Source: an uncultured Subdoligranulum sp.
Lineage (GTDB): Bacteria; Bacillota; Clostridia; Oscillospirales; Ruminococcaceae
DNA length: 64,000 nt
Assembly (NCBI RefSeq): GCF_963931595.1
Contig: NZ_OZ007030.1
Coordinates: 1,666,481-1,730,480, forward strand
Reading direction: 5' to 3'
Part shown: positions 48,529 through 57,717 of the stretch, piece after piece
Layout: every line of letters begins with the position of its first letter
How positions within the stretch are numbered: position 1 is the first letter of the stretch
Notes under the pieces: generated by a model
Databases searched by the model: none
What the model saw: the letters and a program-made list of their open reading frames with translations, nothing else
What the model was told of the DNA's origin: nothing
Made by a program: the position numbers and the translations under genes

Positions 48529-49440
48529 TTACTTGGTGGCCGCTGCCCCGGCTGCGCCGCCGGAGATCTCCTGGATGGCCGCCACGGTGGCCGCCAGGTT
48601 CTGCATATCGCTGGGCACGATGAGCTTGGTGGCCTTGCCGTCCGCCACCTTCTCCATGGCTTCCATGCTGCGCAGCGCCAGGAAGTTGTGGTTGGGGTTG
48701 GCTTCGTTGATGAGCCGGATGGCATCTGCCTGGGCCTTCTGCACGGTGAGCAGCGCCTGGGCCTCGCCTTCCGCCTCACGGATGCGCTGCTGCTTCACGG
48801 CCTCGGCCCGCAGGATGGCCGATTCCTTCTCGCCTTCGGCGCGGGTGATGGCCGCCTGCTTTTCGCCTTCCGCCAGCAGGATGGAAGCGCGCTTCTCACG
48901 GTCCGCCTTCATCTGCTTTTCCATGGCCTGGCGGATTTCCAGCGGCGGTTCGATGTTTTTCAGCTCCACCCGGTTAACTTTGATGCCCCAGCGGTCGGTG
49001 GATTCGTCCAGGCTGGCGGTGATGCGGGTGTTGATGGCATCCCGGCTGGTCAGCGTTTCGTCCAGCGTCATGGAACCGATGATGTCACGCAGGGTGGTGG
49101 CGGACAGATTCTCGATGGCCTGGATGGGACGGTTGACGCCGTAGGCATAGAGCTTGGCGTCAAACACCTGGAAGAAGACGACGGTGTCGATCATCATGGT
49201 GACGTTGTCACGGGTGATGACCGGCTGGGGCGGGAAATCCGCCGCTTCCTCCTTGAGGGAGACCTTGCGGGAGACACGCTCCACAAAGGGGGTGCGGATG
49301 TGCAGGCCGGCTCCCCAGGTGTCCTTGTAAACGCCCAGCCACTCGGTGACGTAGGCGTTGGACTGGGGCACGATGACAATGCAGCGCACCAGAATGATCA
49401 GAATCAGGATCAGGATAATGGCAAAAATCAGCAGTGGCAT
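48529..49440 (-). CDS. SPFH/band-7 membrane scaffold protein
   Basis: Stomatin/prohibitin-type protein (303 aa). A short N-terminal membrane helix (LLIFAIILILILIILV) is followed by the SPFH domain (about residues 20-180, with VIVPQSNAYVTEWLGVYKDTW) and a long charged coiled coil (KQMKADREKRASILLAEGEK repeats) for oligomerisation. It is next to an NfeD-family gene 27 nt upstream, as commonly paired; together they organise membrane microdomains. Start ATG at 49438-49440. Confidence 0.92.
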   Translation of the reverse strand: MPLLIFAIILILILIILVRCIVIVPQSNAYVTEWLGVYKDTWGAGLHIRTPFVERVSRKVSLKEEAADFPPQPVITRDNVTMMIDTVVFFQVFDAKLYAYGVNRPIQAIENLSATTLRDIIGSMTLDETLTSRDAINTRITASLDESTDRWGIKVNRVELKNIEPPLEIRQAMEKQMKADREKRASILLAEGEKQAAITRAEGEKESAILRAEAVKQQRIREAEGEAQALLTVQKAQADAIRLINEANPNHNFLALRSMEAMEKVADGKATKLIVPSDMQNLAATVAAIQEISGGAAGAAATK

Positions 49441-49467
49441 AGGGACCTCCTTCTCTCTTTTCCGTTT

Positions 49468-49917
49468 TCAGGCGGTGGCCGTCTGCACGGTCACCGGACA
49501 CACAATCAGAACCGCCCCGTCCACATCGGTTACCCGGCAGGGCGTATCCTTGGGCATGGGCACCTCGGCACGGGCCTGCCAGTCCAGGCCGTCCACCCGC
49601 ACCCGGCCCAGGTAGCCGGGGTTGATGTCCACCAGCACCACACCCTGCTTGCCGATGGTCAGCGGCGAGCCGTTGGTGACGGGGGCTTTGCGCTCCTTGC
49701 GGCGCTTGGCCAGGGTGGGCACCATGAAGAGCAGCGTCACCGCCGACACAACAGCAAACACCACGGCCTGCACCGGCAACGACGGGGTGAAGAAACTGAC
49801 CACAAGAGCGGCCGCCGCCCCCACCGCGAACCAGACAGAGACCAGGGCCGTGGTGGCGGCTTCCAGCACCACAAAGGCGATCACAGCGATCAGCCAGAAC
49901 AACGTTTCAGCCGACAT
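49468..49917 (-). CDS. NfeD-family membrane protein
   Basis: Short NfeD protein (149 aa). Four hydrophobic helices (TLFWLIAVIAFVVLEAA and the following segments, about residues 5-70) are followed by a small OB-fold domain (about 85-145, LTIGKQGVVLVDINPGYLGRVRVDGLDWQA). NfeD and SPFH genes pair across bacteria and act in membrane-domain organisation. The ATG is at 49915-49917 after AAGGAGG. Confidence 0.9.
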   Translation of the reverse strand: MSAETLFWLIAVIAFVVLEAATTALVSVWFAVGAAAALVVSFFTPSLPVQAVVFAVVSAVTLLFMVPTLAKRRKERKAPVTNGSPLTIGKQGVVLVDINPGYLGRVRVDGLDWQARAEVPMPKDTPCRVTDVDGAVLIVCPVTVQTATA

Positions 49918-49955
49918 AAGACGGAACCTCCTTCCGTATCGTATGCTTTGTCAAC

Positions 49956-49984
49956 ACTCTAACATGACCGGCTGGTACTGTCAA
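49956..49984 (-). promoter_or_regulatory. Promoter of nfeD-spfh
   Basis: Minus-strand TTGACA (49979-49984), 17-nt spacer, TAGAGT (49956-49961). Confidence 0.65.
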
Positions 49985-50081
49985 GATTTTTACATGTAAA
50001 ATTTCCGTCCGTTTTCTGCTTTTTCTGTGCAATTTGACGGGGCTTGCTGTCCGGGCGGCGCCGGTTTTCCCGCTGTACCGA

Positions 50082-50111
50082 CAAAAGCTCCGGCGGTTTC
50101 CCGCCGGAGCT
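50082..50111 (-). terminator. Terminator after the GH13 amylase gene
   Basis: Minus-strand arms AGCTCCGGCGG and CCGCCGGAGCT around GAAA, followed by TTTTGT, 10 nt after the gene. Confidence 0.8.
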
Positions 50112-50121
50112 CTGGAAAGAA

Positions 50122-51972
50122 TCAGTAGATGGAAAAATATCCCACATGCAGGGGAGCGTTGTCCTCCACCAGGACGGTGAACCCGCCGGGGTTGACCTCG
50201 GTGGATTTTCCGAAAGCGGTCTCGGCCAGCAGGTGCGGGCCGCGGTTGAGGATGATCTCCGCCGTCTGGGTCTTGCCCACCCGGCGGTAGTGCAGCACAT
50301 CCCCCTCCGCCCGGACGATCTCGAAGCTGCCGCCGTCAAAGGCGTCGCAGCCCTTGCGCAGCCGGGCCAGGTTCTTCATGGGACCGCGCAGCCGTTCCTC
50401 GGTGGAGTTCCAGTCGAAGTAGGCGCGGTTGAAGGGATCCCGGTAACCCTGCATGCCGATCTCATCGCCGTAATAGACGCAGGGCACGCCGGGCAGCGTG
50501 AAGATCATAGCGTAGCCCAGCAGCAGCCTGCGCAGCCCCTCGTCCACCTTGGAGGGGGCGATGCGGCGGCCGCTCTGCCAGAAACGGTCCCGCCCGTTGG
50601 CGGGTTCGCCGGCAATGGCGGTCAGTGCCCGTTCGGTGTCGTGGGTGGAGAGGAAGTTCATCAGGCAGTGCAGCGCCGGCGGCGGGTAGTTCTCGCAGAT
50701 GGTCATCAGCTGTTCCGCCACCGCCGCCACGTCGGCGCCCCGGAGGTAGTCCAGCACCGCGCTGCGGAAGGGATAGTTCATGACGCTGTCCAGTCCCTTG
50801 CCCCGCAGGTAGGTCCGCCGCTTGCCCCAGGCTTCCTTGGTGGTGGCGTCCTCCCACACTTCGCCCAGGAGGAGTTTGTCCTCCCCGTGGGCCTTGACGG
50901 CCTGCCGGATCTTCTCGATGAAGGCATCGGGCAGTTCGTCGGCCACATCCAGCCGGAAGCCGGAGGCGCCCAGGTTCAGCCAGGTATCGATGACGCCGCC
51001 CTTGCCGCAGACAAATTCCTCGTAGGAAGGCGAATCTTCCTGTACCTCGGGCAGCGTCTCGAAGCCCCACCAGCAGCGGTAGCCGCTGGGGTAGCCCGAG
51101 TCGAAATCGTACCAGCTGCGGTAGGGGGAATGGCGGTCACGGTAGGCGCCGCCGGGACCGTAGCGGCCCTCCCGATTGAAATACACCGAATCCGAACCGG
51201 TGTGACTGAACACGCCGTCCAGAATGATGCGGATGCCTTCCTTCCGGGCGGCCTTGCAGAGGGCGGCGAAGTCCTCGTTGGTGCCCAGCAGCGGGTCGGC
51301 CTTCAGATAGTTGGCGGTGTTGTACCGGTGGTTGGCGTGGGCCTCAAAGATGGGGTTCAGATAGATACAGGTCACGCCCAGGTCCCGCAGGTAGGGCAGC
51401 TTCTGCTGGATGCCCGCGAAGTCGCCGCCGTAGTAGTCCATGTTCAGGTAGCCGTCGTCCTGCTCGGTGGGCCAGAAGTAGGGCTCGCCGGTCTTGTCGG
51501 CCCGGTAGATGCGGTCGGCAAAGGGCATGGGCTTGTTGGGCACACCCTCGCAGAACCGGTCGGGGAAGATCTGGTACATGGTGCCGTTGCGGAACCAGTC
51601 CGGCGTGGTGAAACCCTTCTCGTAGACGGTGAGCTGCCAGCTGGCACCGCCCGTCCAGCTGAGCACCCCTTCCCCGCCGTTGCCGCGGTAGATCTTGCGG
51701 AAGTCGGTGTACAGGTCGAAATAATAGAAGTACAGCCCCGGCGTGGTGGGCGCGATGGTGAAGGTAAAATGGTTGACCTGCGGCGTCTGGCCGGTGAAGG
51801 TCATCCGGTAATGGACGGGGTCCTCCTTGTCCTTGGTCAGCACCAGGTGCGGATCCACATAGCCCAGCTGCTCCGGCACCGTCAGCACAAAGGTGACCTC
51901 CTGCCCCGCCTCGATGGCCCCGAAGGGCGTCTTGCAGGCAGGGTCAAAACTGTTGTAAAAGGTATGCGGCAT
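50122..51972 (-). CDS. GH13 alpha-glucosidase/neopullulanase-type enzyme
   Basis: Glycoside hydrolase of 616 aa, cytoplasmic (no signal). An N-terminal beta-domain (about 1-125) precedes the barrel. GH13 motifs: DGVFSHTGSD, nucleophile Asp in ASGFRLDVADEL, acid Glu in LLGEVWEDA and FLSTHDTERAL. It matches maltogenic amylase/neopullulanase (GH13_20-like) enzymes that split malto-oligosaccharides or cyclodextrins. It follows glgP on the same strand and probably works with it to break down glycogen or imported dextrins. Start ATG at 51970-51972 after AGGGGG. Confidence 0.9.
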   Translation of the reverse strand: MPHTFYNSFDPACKTPFGAIEAGQEVTFVLTVPEQLGYVDPHLVLTKDKEDPVHYRMTFTGQTPQVNHFTFTIAPTTPGLYFYYFDLYTDFRKIYRGNGGEGVLSWTGGASWQLTVYEKGFTTPDWFRNGTMYQIFPDRFCEGVPNKPMPFADRIYRADKTGEPYFWPTEQDDGYLNMDYYGGDFAGIQQKLPYLRDLGVTCIYLNPIFEAHANHRYNTANYLKADPLLGTNEDFAALCKAARKEGIRIILDGVFSHTGSDSVYFNREGRYGPGGAYRDRHSPYRSWYDFDSGYPSGYRCWWGFETLPEVQEDSPSYEEFVCGKGGVIDTWLNLGASGFRLDVADELPDAFIEKIRQAVKAHGEDKLLLGEVWEDATTKEAWGKRRTYLRGKGLDSVMNYPFRSAVLDYLRGADVAAVAEQLMTICENYPPPALHCLMNFLSTHDTERALTAIAGEPANGRDRFWQSGRRIAPSKVDEGLRRLLLGYAMIFTLPGVPCVYYGDEIGMQGYRDPFNRAYFDWNSTEERLRGPMKNLARLRKGCDAFDGGSFEIVRAEGDVLHYRRVGKTQTAEIILNRGPHLLAETAFGKSTEVNPGGFTVLVEDNAPLHVGYFSIY

Positions 51973-51994
51973 ACAAAGCCCCCTGTTCAGAAGT

Positions 51995-52025
51995 AAAAAC
52001 TGCCGCGGTCAGGCGGCCGCGGCAG
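51995..52025 (-). terminator. Terminator-like hairpin between glgP and the GH13 gene
   Basis: Minus-strand arms CTGCCGCGG and CCGCGGCAG around an eight-base loop, followed by TTTTTAC. Only 22 nt separate it from the GH13 start, so the downstream gene needs readthrough or its promoter overlaps. Confidence 0.8.
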
Positions 52026-52043
52026 CAAAAGTGTACAGGGAAA

Positions 52044-54446
52044 TTATTTGACCGGCGTGGCGCCCCAGATGTCGCGCGCGTAATCCATGATGGAACGGTC
52101 GGCGCTGAAGATGCCCGCATTGGCAATGTTCATCAGGCTCATGTGGTTCCACTTCTTCTTGTCCTGGTACAGCTGCTGCACCATCTGCTGGGCACGGCGG
52201 TAATCCTTGAAGTCCGCCATGACCATATACGGGTCGGAGTTGCGCAGGTTGTTGGTCACTTCGCTGAAGTTCTCGCCGTTCCAGCCCTTCTCCAGCATGT
52301 CGAGAACGGCCATGGCGGTGTTGTCGCCCGAGATGAAGGCGGAGGGATGATAGCCCATGCCCTTCAGCGCGTTCACTTCCGGCGTGAGCATGCCGAAGAT
52401 GATCTCGTTGTCATGACCGGCGGCATCGGCGATCTCCACGTTGGCACCGTCCAGGGTGCCCAGCGTGATGGCGCCGTTGAGCATGAACTTCATGTTGCCG
52501 GTGCCGGAAGCCTCGGTGCCGGCCAGAGAGATCTGCTCGGACACTTCCGAGGCGGGCATCAGCCGCTCGGACAGGGTGACGCAGTAATCTTCCAGGTAGA
52601 CCACGCGCAGCTTGTCGCGCACGGCGGGATCCTCGTCGATCATCTTGCCCAGCTTGCAGATCATCCGGATCATCTGCTTGGCCATGTAGTAGCCGGGGGC
52701 TGCCTTGGCGCCGAAGATGTAGGTCTTGGGCGTAAACTCGGCGTTGGGGTTGTTCTTCAGGTAGAGGTACTCGGCCGCGATGTTCAGCGCGTTCAGGTGC
52801 TGACGCTTGTACTCGTGCATCCGCTTGACCTGGCAGTCAAAGATGGAGCTGGGATCGATGACCTGGCCGGTGGCCTTCTGCAGGTAGTTGGCAAAGGTGG
52901 CCTTGTTCTCATGCTTGACCTGGGCCAGCTTGTCCAGCACGGCGGCATCGTCGGCGTACTTCTCGAACTTCTTCAGCTCGGAGGCGTCGGTCTTGAAGCC
53001 CTCGCCGATGGTCTCCTCCAGCAGGTTGGTCAGGCCGGGGTTGGAAGCCAGCAGCCAGCGGCGGTAGGCAATGCCGTTGGTGACATTCTTGAAGGCCTTG
53101 GGCTTGAACAGGTAGTAGTCGTGGAAGACGCTGTCCTTGATGATCTCGCTGTGCAGCTTGGACACACCGTTGATGGCGTGGCACACATAGGCGCAGATGT
53201 TGGCGGTGCGGACCTGGTTGTCGCCCAGGATGGCCATATAGTTGATCTTGCCGTAGTCGCCGGGGAAGGCCTTCTCCAGCTCGATGCGGCAGCGGCGGTC
53301 CAGCTCGCAGACGATCTGCCAGATACGGGGCAGCGTGCTGCGGAAGATGTCGGCGTTCCACTTCTCCAGCGCTTCGCTCATGACGGTATGGTTGGTGTAG
53401 GCGAACACCTTGCGGCAGATGTCGAAGGCGGTATCCCAGTCGTAGCTGCACTCATCCAGCAGGATGCGCATCATCTCGGGGATGGCCACAGTGGGATGGG
53501 TATCGTTGAGCTGGATGGCCACCTTGTCGGGCAGGTTGTCCAGCGTGCCGTACTGGTTCAGGTGATTCTGCAGGATGTCCGCAATGGAAGCGGCCGAGAA
53601 GAAATACTGCTGGCGCAGACGCAGGATCTTGCCCTCGGTGTGGTTGTCGTTGGGGTAGAGGATCTTGGAGATCAGCTCGGCGGAAGCGGACTGGCTGATG
53701 GCGGTGTTGTAGTTGCCGGCGTTGAAGCTGCTCATATCGAAGCTGGGCGCCTTGGCCTGCCACAGACGCAGCTTGGAAACACCCTGGCTGCCGTAACCGG
53801 CCACGTACATATCGTTGGGCACGGCGATGACCGAGTTGTAGTTCTCGTACTTCACGTGATGGAAGCCGCCCTCCCAGGTCTCGATGGCCTGGCCGTCAAA
53901 GCGGATCTCCTGGGCCTGGTCGGGGTGGGACTTGATCCACACCTGGCCGCCGGGCAGCCAGTTGTCGGCGGTTTCCTGCTGCCAGCCGTCCACGATCTTC
54001 TGCTTGAAGATGCCGTACTCGTACAGGATGGAGTAGCCGGTGCCGGGGATGCAGTCGGTGGCCATGCCGTCCAGGTAGCAGGCAGCCAGACGGCCCAGAC
54101 CGCCGTTGCCCAGGCCTGCATCGGGCTCCTGGTCGTAGATGGTATCGATCTTCACGTCGGCGTCGGCCAGCACGCTCTCGGCCACCTCATTGAGGCCCAG
54201 GTTGAACAGGCTGGTGCGCAGGCTGCGGCCCATGAGGAACTCCATGCACAGGTAGTACACCTGCTTCTTGCCCTCGCCCAGGACCTTGGCCTGGAACCGC
54301 TTCTGGCGGTCAGACATGATCTGACGGGTGATGGAGGCCAGGCAGCGGTAGATCTGATCGGCGGAAGCCATGTCCAGAGTGACATTGCATTCGCTCATCA
54401 GCTTGTCCTTGAGCAGCTTCTCAAACTCACGCTTGGTGTATTTCAA
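52044..54446 (-). CDS. glgP: Glycogen/maltodextrin phosphorylase, probable TTG start
   Basis: PLP-dependent phosphorylase (800 aa) that releases glucose-1-phosphate from alpha-1,4 glucans. Hallmarks are EPDAGLGNGGLGRLAACYLDG near residue 100 and the PLP-Lys motif EASGTGNMKFMLNGAITLG. The chosen start is a TTG at 54444-54446, 9 nt after AAGGAGAG. An ATG 25 codons upstream would sit at the inferred transcript start (promoter at 54529-54557) without a binding site. It has its own terminator. Confidence 0.95.
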   Translation of the reverse strand: MKYTKREFEKLLKDKLMSECNVTLDMASADQIYRCLASITRQIMSDRQKRFQAKVLGEGKKQVYYLCMEFLMGRSLRTSLFNLGLNEVAESVLADADVKIDTIYDQEPDAGLGNGGLGRLAACYLDGMATDCIPGTGYSILYEYGIFKQKIVDGWQQETADNWLPGGQVWIKSHPDQAQEIRFDGQAIETWEGGFHHVKYENYNSVIAVPNDMYVAGYGSQGVSKLRLWQAKAPSFDMSSFNAGNYNTAISQSASAELISKILYPNDNHTEGKILRLRQQYFFSAASIADILQNHLNQYGTLDNLPDKVAIQLNDTHPTVAIPEMMRILLDECSYDWDTAFDICRKVFAYTNHTVMSEALEKWNADIFRSTLPRIWQIVCELDRRCRIELEKAFPGDYGKINYMAILGDNQVRTANICAYVCHAINGVSKLHSEIIKDSVFHDYYLFKPKAFKNVTNGIAYRRWLLASNPGLTNLLEETIGEGFKTDASELKKFEKYADDAAVLDKLAQVKHENKATFANYLQKATGQVIDPSSIFDCQVKRMHEYKRQHLNALNIAAEYLYLKNNPNAEFTPKTYIFGAKAAPGYYMAKQMIRMICKLGKMIDEDPAVRDKLRVVYLEDYCVTLSERLMPASEVSEQISLAGTEASGTGNMKFMLNGAITLGTLDGANVEIADAAGHDNEIIFGMLTPEVNALKGMGYHPSAFISGDNTAMAVLDMLEKGWNGENFSEVTNNLRNSDPYMVMADFKDYRRAQQMVQQLYQDKKKWNHMSLMNIANAGIFSADRSIMDYARDIWGATPVK

Positions 54447-54528
54447 AATCGTTCTCTCCTTACTGTTTTGTTTTGGGATCACTGATTTTTCTGAAAGTTT
54501 AACGGCATTCAAAATTGCCATATTATTG

Positions 54529-54557
54529 ATTATAGCCGTGTTTGGCTAAATGCGCAA
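54529..54557 (-). promoter_or_regulatory. Promoter of glgP
   Basis: Minus-strand TTGCGC (54552-54557), 17-nt spacer, TATAAT (54529-54534). Its start of transcription would be about 54522, which argues against the upstream ATG at 54521. Confidence 0.75.
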
Positions 54558-54610
54558 GGGAAAATTGCCTGTTTATCGGCTTTTTTACACTTTTCCACAA
54601 AAAGGGCTTT

Positions 54611-54636
54611 TGCAAAAGACCGTTTTGTATTATAAT
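54611..54636 (+). promoter_or_regulatory. Possible promoter of zapA-U32
   Basis: TATAAT at 54631-54636 with TTTTGC/TTGCAA-like boxes 15-17 nt upstream. The -35 is weak, so this is tentative. Confidence 0.5.
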
Positions 54637-54714
54637 ATTGGTAAGATTTTTCAATTCCCTGCACCCTGACGCGGGGCTCATTTTGAACATACAGCAGGAA
54701 GGAGCACAATTTTT

Positions 54715-55092
54715 ATGGGAATGGCTACCTCAAAAGTGCGGCTGAACATCTGCGGTTCCAGCTATGTGGTCAACACCACCGAGAGCGAGGACTATATGCA
54801 GAACCTGGCCGACCGGCTGAACCTGGATATGAACGAGCTGATGGCCTCCTCCAACTCCATCTCCATCACCACCGCCGCCGTCATGACGGCACTGAACTAC
54901 CGCGACGAGCTGGAAAAGGCCAGCGGCAGCGCCGACAACATGCGCCGCCAGATCAAGGATTACCTGGAAGACGCCGCCAGCGCCAAGATGGCCGCCGAGG
55001 AAGTGCGCCGGGAGAACGCTTCGCTGAAGCGCCGCATCGACGAGCTGGAACGCCGTCTGCGCCGTTCGCAGAGCGCGCAGGAGGCTCCGTGA
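54715..55092 (+). CDS. zapA: Cell-division protein ZapA
   Basis: ZapA (125 aa) binds FtsZ and bundles it at the division ring. The N-terminal domain (SKVRLNICGSSYVVNTTESEDYMQNLADRLN) and the C-terminal coiled coil (about residues 70-115) match the family. The ATG at 54715 follows AGGAAGGAG. Its stop overlaps the GTG start of the U32 gene, a common Firmicute pairing. Confidence 0.92.
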   Translation: MGMATSKVRLNICGSSYVVNTTESEDYMQNLADRLNLDMNELMASSNSISITTAAVMTALNYRDELEKASGSADNMRRQIKDYLEDAASAKMAAEEVRRENASLKRRIDELERRLRRSQSAQEAP

Positions 55093-57167
55093 GCCGCCCG
55101 CTGGAGATCCTGGCCCCCGCAGGAAATCGTGAAATGCTTGGCGCCGCTGTCTTCAGCGGCGCTGATGCTGTTTATCTGGGGCTTACCGGCTTCAACGCCC
55201 GGCGCACGGCGGGCAACTTCACGCCGGAGGAACTGCGGGAGGCGGTGTCCTTCTGCCATGCCCGGGGCGTGCGGGTCCATGTGACGCTGAACACGCTTGT
55301 CTACGCCCGGGAACTGGAAGGGCTGGCCGACGCGGTGCGCGCCGTGGCCGAGGCGGGGGCCGATGCCGTCATTGCCGACGACCTGGCCACCGCCCAGCTG
55401 ATCAAACAGATCGCGCCCACGCTGCATCTGCACGGTTCCACCCAGATGAGCGTGCACACCCCCGACGGGGCGAAGGAACTGGCGGCCCTGGGCTACGACC
55501 GGGTCATCCTGGCGCGGGAACTGTCGCTGGAGGAGATCCGGGCCATCTGCGCCGCCAGCCCCATCGAGTGCGAGGTGTTCATCCACGGTGCCCTCTGCAT
55601 GAGCGTCAGCGGCCAGTGCATGATGAGCGCCTTCCTGGGCGGGCGCAGCGGCAACCGGGGCGCCTGTGCGGGCCCCTGCCGCCTGCCCTTTGATGCCTCG
55701 GCGGGGCTGGCCCCCGGCAAACCGGGCAAGGCCTGCCATCTGAGCCTCAAGGACATGGATCATATCCCCCATCTGCGGGAGCTGATGGACGCCGGTGTGG
55801 CCAGCGTCAAGATTGAGGGCCGCCTGCGCACGCCGGAGTACGCCGCCGCCTGTGTGGCGGCCTGCCGTGCGGTGCGGGAGGGCCAGCCCTACGACGAAGC
55901 CCTGCTGCGGGACATCTTCTCCCGCTCCGGCTTCACCGACGGCTACCTGACCGGCCGCAACGACGGCACCATGTTCGGTGTGCGCACCGAGGCCGATGCC
56001 GCCGCCACCCGGGCCGCCACCCCCAAGGCGCGGGAGCTGTTCCGCCGGGAGCTGCAGCGCATCCCCGTGCGGTTTACCGTTTTCTTCGAGGAGGAGGGCG
56101 TCAAGCTGACCGCCGCCGATGAGGACGGCCACAAGGCCATCGTCTACAGTGAGGAAGCGCCCCAGCCCGCCCAGAAGGACCAGACCCCCGCCATTGAGCG
56201 GGCGCTGGGCAAGACGGGCGGTACGCCGTTCCTCTGCGCGGGCGTCACCCTCACCGGCGCCCCTGGTTTCCTGCCCGGCAGCGTCTGGAACGAGCTGCGC
56301 CGGGAAGCGCTGGAGACGCTGCTGGAAAAGCGCTCCGTCATCACGCCCCACCCGGTGCAGCCCTACCTGCCGCCCCATTTTGCCGCCCATACGGTGGGCG
56401 CCGTGCCGGCCCTGTCCGCCCGGTTTTCCACCGTGGCCCAGTGCCCCGCGGCCTTTGCAGAACAGCTGCAGTGGCTGATTTTCCCCCTGGACGAGGCCGA
56501 CAAGGTGCCCGAAACCTGGCGGCAGAAGACCCTGCTGGAACTGCCCCGGGTCATGTTCGGCAAGCTGGAAGAGCGCACCGCCCAGCGGCTGCACGCCCTG
56601 CGGGGCGCCGGCTTTGCCGGAGCGGTGGCCAACAACGCCGCCCACCTGCTGCTGGCCAAAGACTGGCCGCTCTACGGCGGGCTGGGACTGAACATCACCA
56701 ACCCCATGGCCGCCGCCCGCTACGCTGAGCTGGGCCTGCAGGGAATGCTGCTCCACCCCGAGACGGCCGTGAACGCCATGCAGGCCGTGGCCCCCGTCCG
56801 GGATGGCCGGGCCATCCCCACGGCGGCCCTCTGCTACGGCCACATTCCGCTGATGCTCACCCGGGCCTGCCCGCTGCGCAACGTGCACAGCTGTGCCCAG
56901 TGTCCCGGCGGCGGCACGCTGCGGGACCGCAAGGGCCGGGATTTCACGGTGACCTGCTCGGCCCCCGGCGGGGCGGGCATCCGCACGGTGTTCAACCCGG
57001 TGCCGCTGTATATGGGCGACCGGATGACCGAACTGCCGGTGGATGGGGCGGTGGCCGCCTTCACCACCGAATCCCCTGCCCGGGTCGCCCAGATTTTGGA
57101 GCTGCTGGCGGCCGGACAGCCGTTTGACAGCGAGTTCACCCGTGGGCTATACTATACCAACAACTGA
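55089..57167 (+). CDS. Peptidase U32-family protein, GTG start
   Basis: U32 protein (692 aa, the long form). The N-terminal half is the U32 domain (ILAPAGNREMLGAAVFSGADAVYLGL, FIHGALCMSVSGQCMMSAFLGGRSGNRGACAGPCRL with the conserved cysteines). The C-terminal half is a second U32-like/DUF3656 domain with CPLRNVHSCAQCPGGGTL. Relatives RlhA and TrhP/UbiU are rRNA/tRNA hydroxylases or Fe-S proteins, so an RNA-modifying role is more likely than proteolysis. Overlaps zapA by 4 nt. Confidence 0.88.
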   Translation: MSRPLEILAPAGNREMLGAAVFSGADAVYLGLTGFNARRTAGNFTPEELREAVSFCHARGVRVHVTLNTLVYARELEGLADAVRAVAEAGADAVIADDLATAQLIKQIAPTLHLHGSTQMSVHTPDGAKELAALGYDRVILARELSLEEIRAICAASPIECEVFIHGALCMSVSGQCMMSAFLGGRSGNRGACAGPCRLPFDASAGLAPGKPGKACHLSLKDMDHIPHLRELMDAGVASVKIEGRLRTPEYAAACVAACRAVREGQPYDEALLRDIFSRSGFTDGYLTGRNDGTMFGVRTEADAAATRAATPKARELFRRELQRIPVRFTVFFEEEGVKLTAADEDGHKAIVYSEEAPQPAQKDQTPAIERALGKTGGTPFLCAGVTLTGAPGFLPGSVWNELRREALETLLEKRSVITPHPVQPYLPPHFAAHTVGAVPALSARFSTVAQCPAAFAEQLQWLIFPLDEADKVPETWRQKTLLELPRVMFGKLEERTAQRLHALRGAGFAGAVANNAAHLLLAKDWPLYGGLGLNITNPMAAARYAELGLQGMLLHPETAVNAMQAVAPVRDGRAIPTAALCYGHIPLMLTRACPLRNVHSCAQCPGGGTLRDRKGRDFTVTCSAPGGAGIRTVFNPVPLYMGDRMTELPVDGAVAAFTTESPARVAQILELLAAGQPFDSEFTRGLYYTNN

Positions 57168-57176
57168 GAGGTTTTT

Positions 57177-57623
57177 ATGCAAATGACCGTTTTCTGCAAA
57201 AAGCTGGACCCCCGGGCCAAGCTGCCCGTCTACGCCACCCCCGGCGCGGCGGCCGCCGACCTGTGCGCCCTGCTGGACGAACCGCTGACCATCGCCCCCA
57301 TGGAGCGGGTGCTGGTGCCCACCGGGCTGGCCATCGAGCTGCCCGGCGCCGACTGCGTGGCGCTGGTCTATGCCCGCAGCGGCCTTTCCATCAAGTACGG
57401 CCTGTGCATGGCCAACGGCGTGGGGGTCATCGACAGCGACTACCGGGGGGAACTCCGGGTGCCCATGATCAACCTGGGCGGCGAACCCTACACGGTCCAG
57501 CCCGGCGAGCGGGTGGCCCAGCTCTGCATTGCGCCGGTGTGGCAGGCTGCCTTTGTGCAGGCCGAAACGCTGAGCGATACCAACCGCGGCGCGGGGGGCT
57601 TCGGCTCCACCGGCACGGTGTGA
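57177..57623 (+). CDS. dut: dUTP diphosphatase
   Basis: Trimeric dUTPase (148 aa) converting dUTP to dUMP and PPi, keeping uracil out of DNA. Five motifs are present: TPGAAAADLCA (I), YARSGLSIKYGL (II-III, with the Ser), VIDSDYRGEL (III, catalytic Asp) and, in the tail, NRGAGGFGSTG (V). Start at 57177 after GAGAGG. It is 10 nt after the U32 gene and just before maf. Confidence 0.95.
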   Translation: MQMTVFCKKLDPRAKLPVYATPGAAAADLCALLDEPLTIAPMERVLVPTGLAIELPGADCVALVYARSGLSIKYGLCMANGVGVIDSDYRGELRVPMINLGGEPYTVQPGERVAQLCIAPVWQAAFVQAETLSDTNRGAGGFGSTGTV

Positions 57624-57717
57624 GGACAAGCAATTTCCAAAATTTTCCAGTCTCGTGCCGGTGTGGCAGATTTCGACGCCGGAGCGCGACTATAATCGAA
57701 CACGAAAGGACTTCGCT

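Noticed and set aside
54447..54521. ATG at 54519-54521 as glgP start
   Set aside because: It would lie at the inferred transcript start without a binding site, whereas the TTG at 54446 follows AAGGAGAG at good distance.
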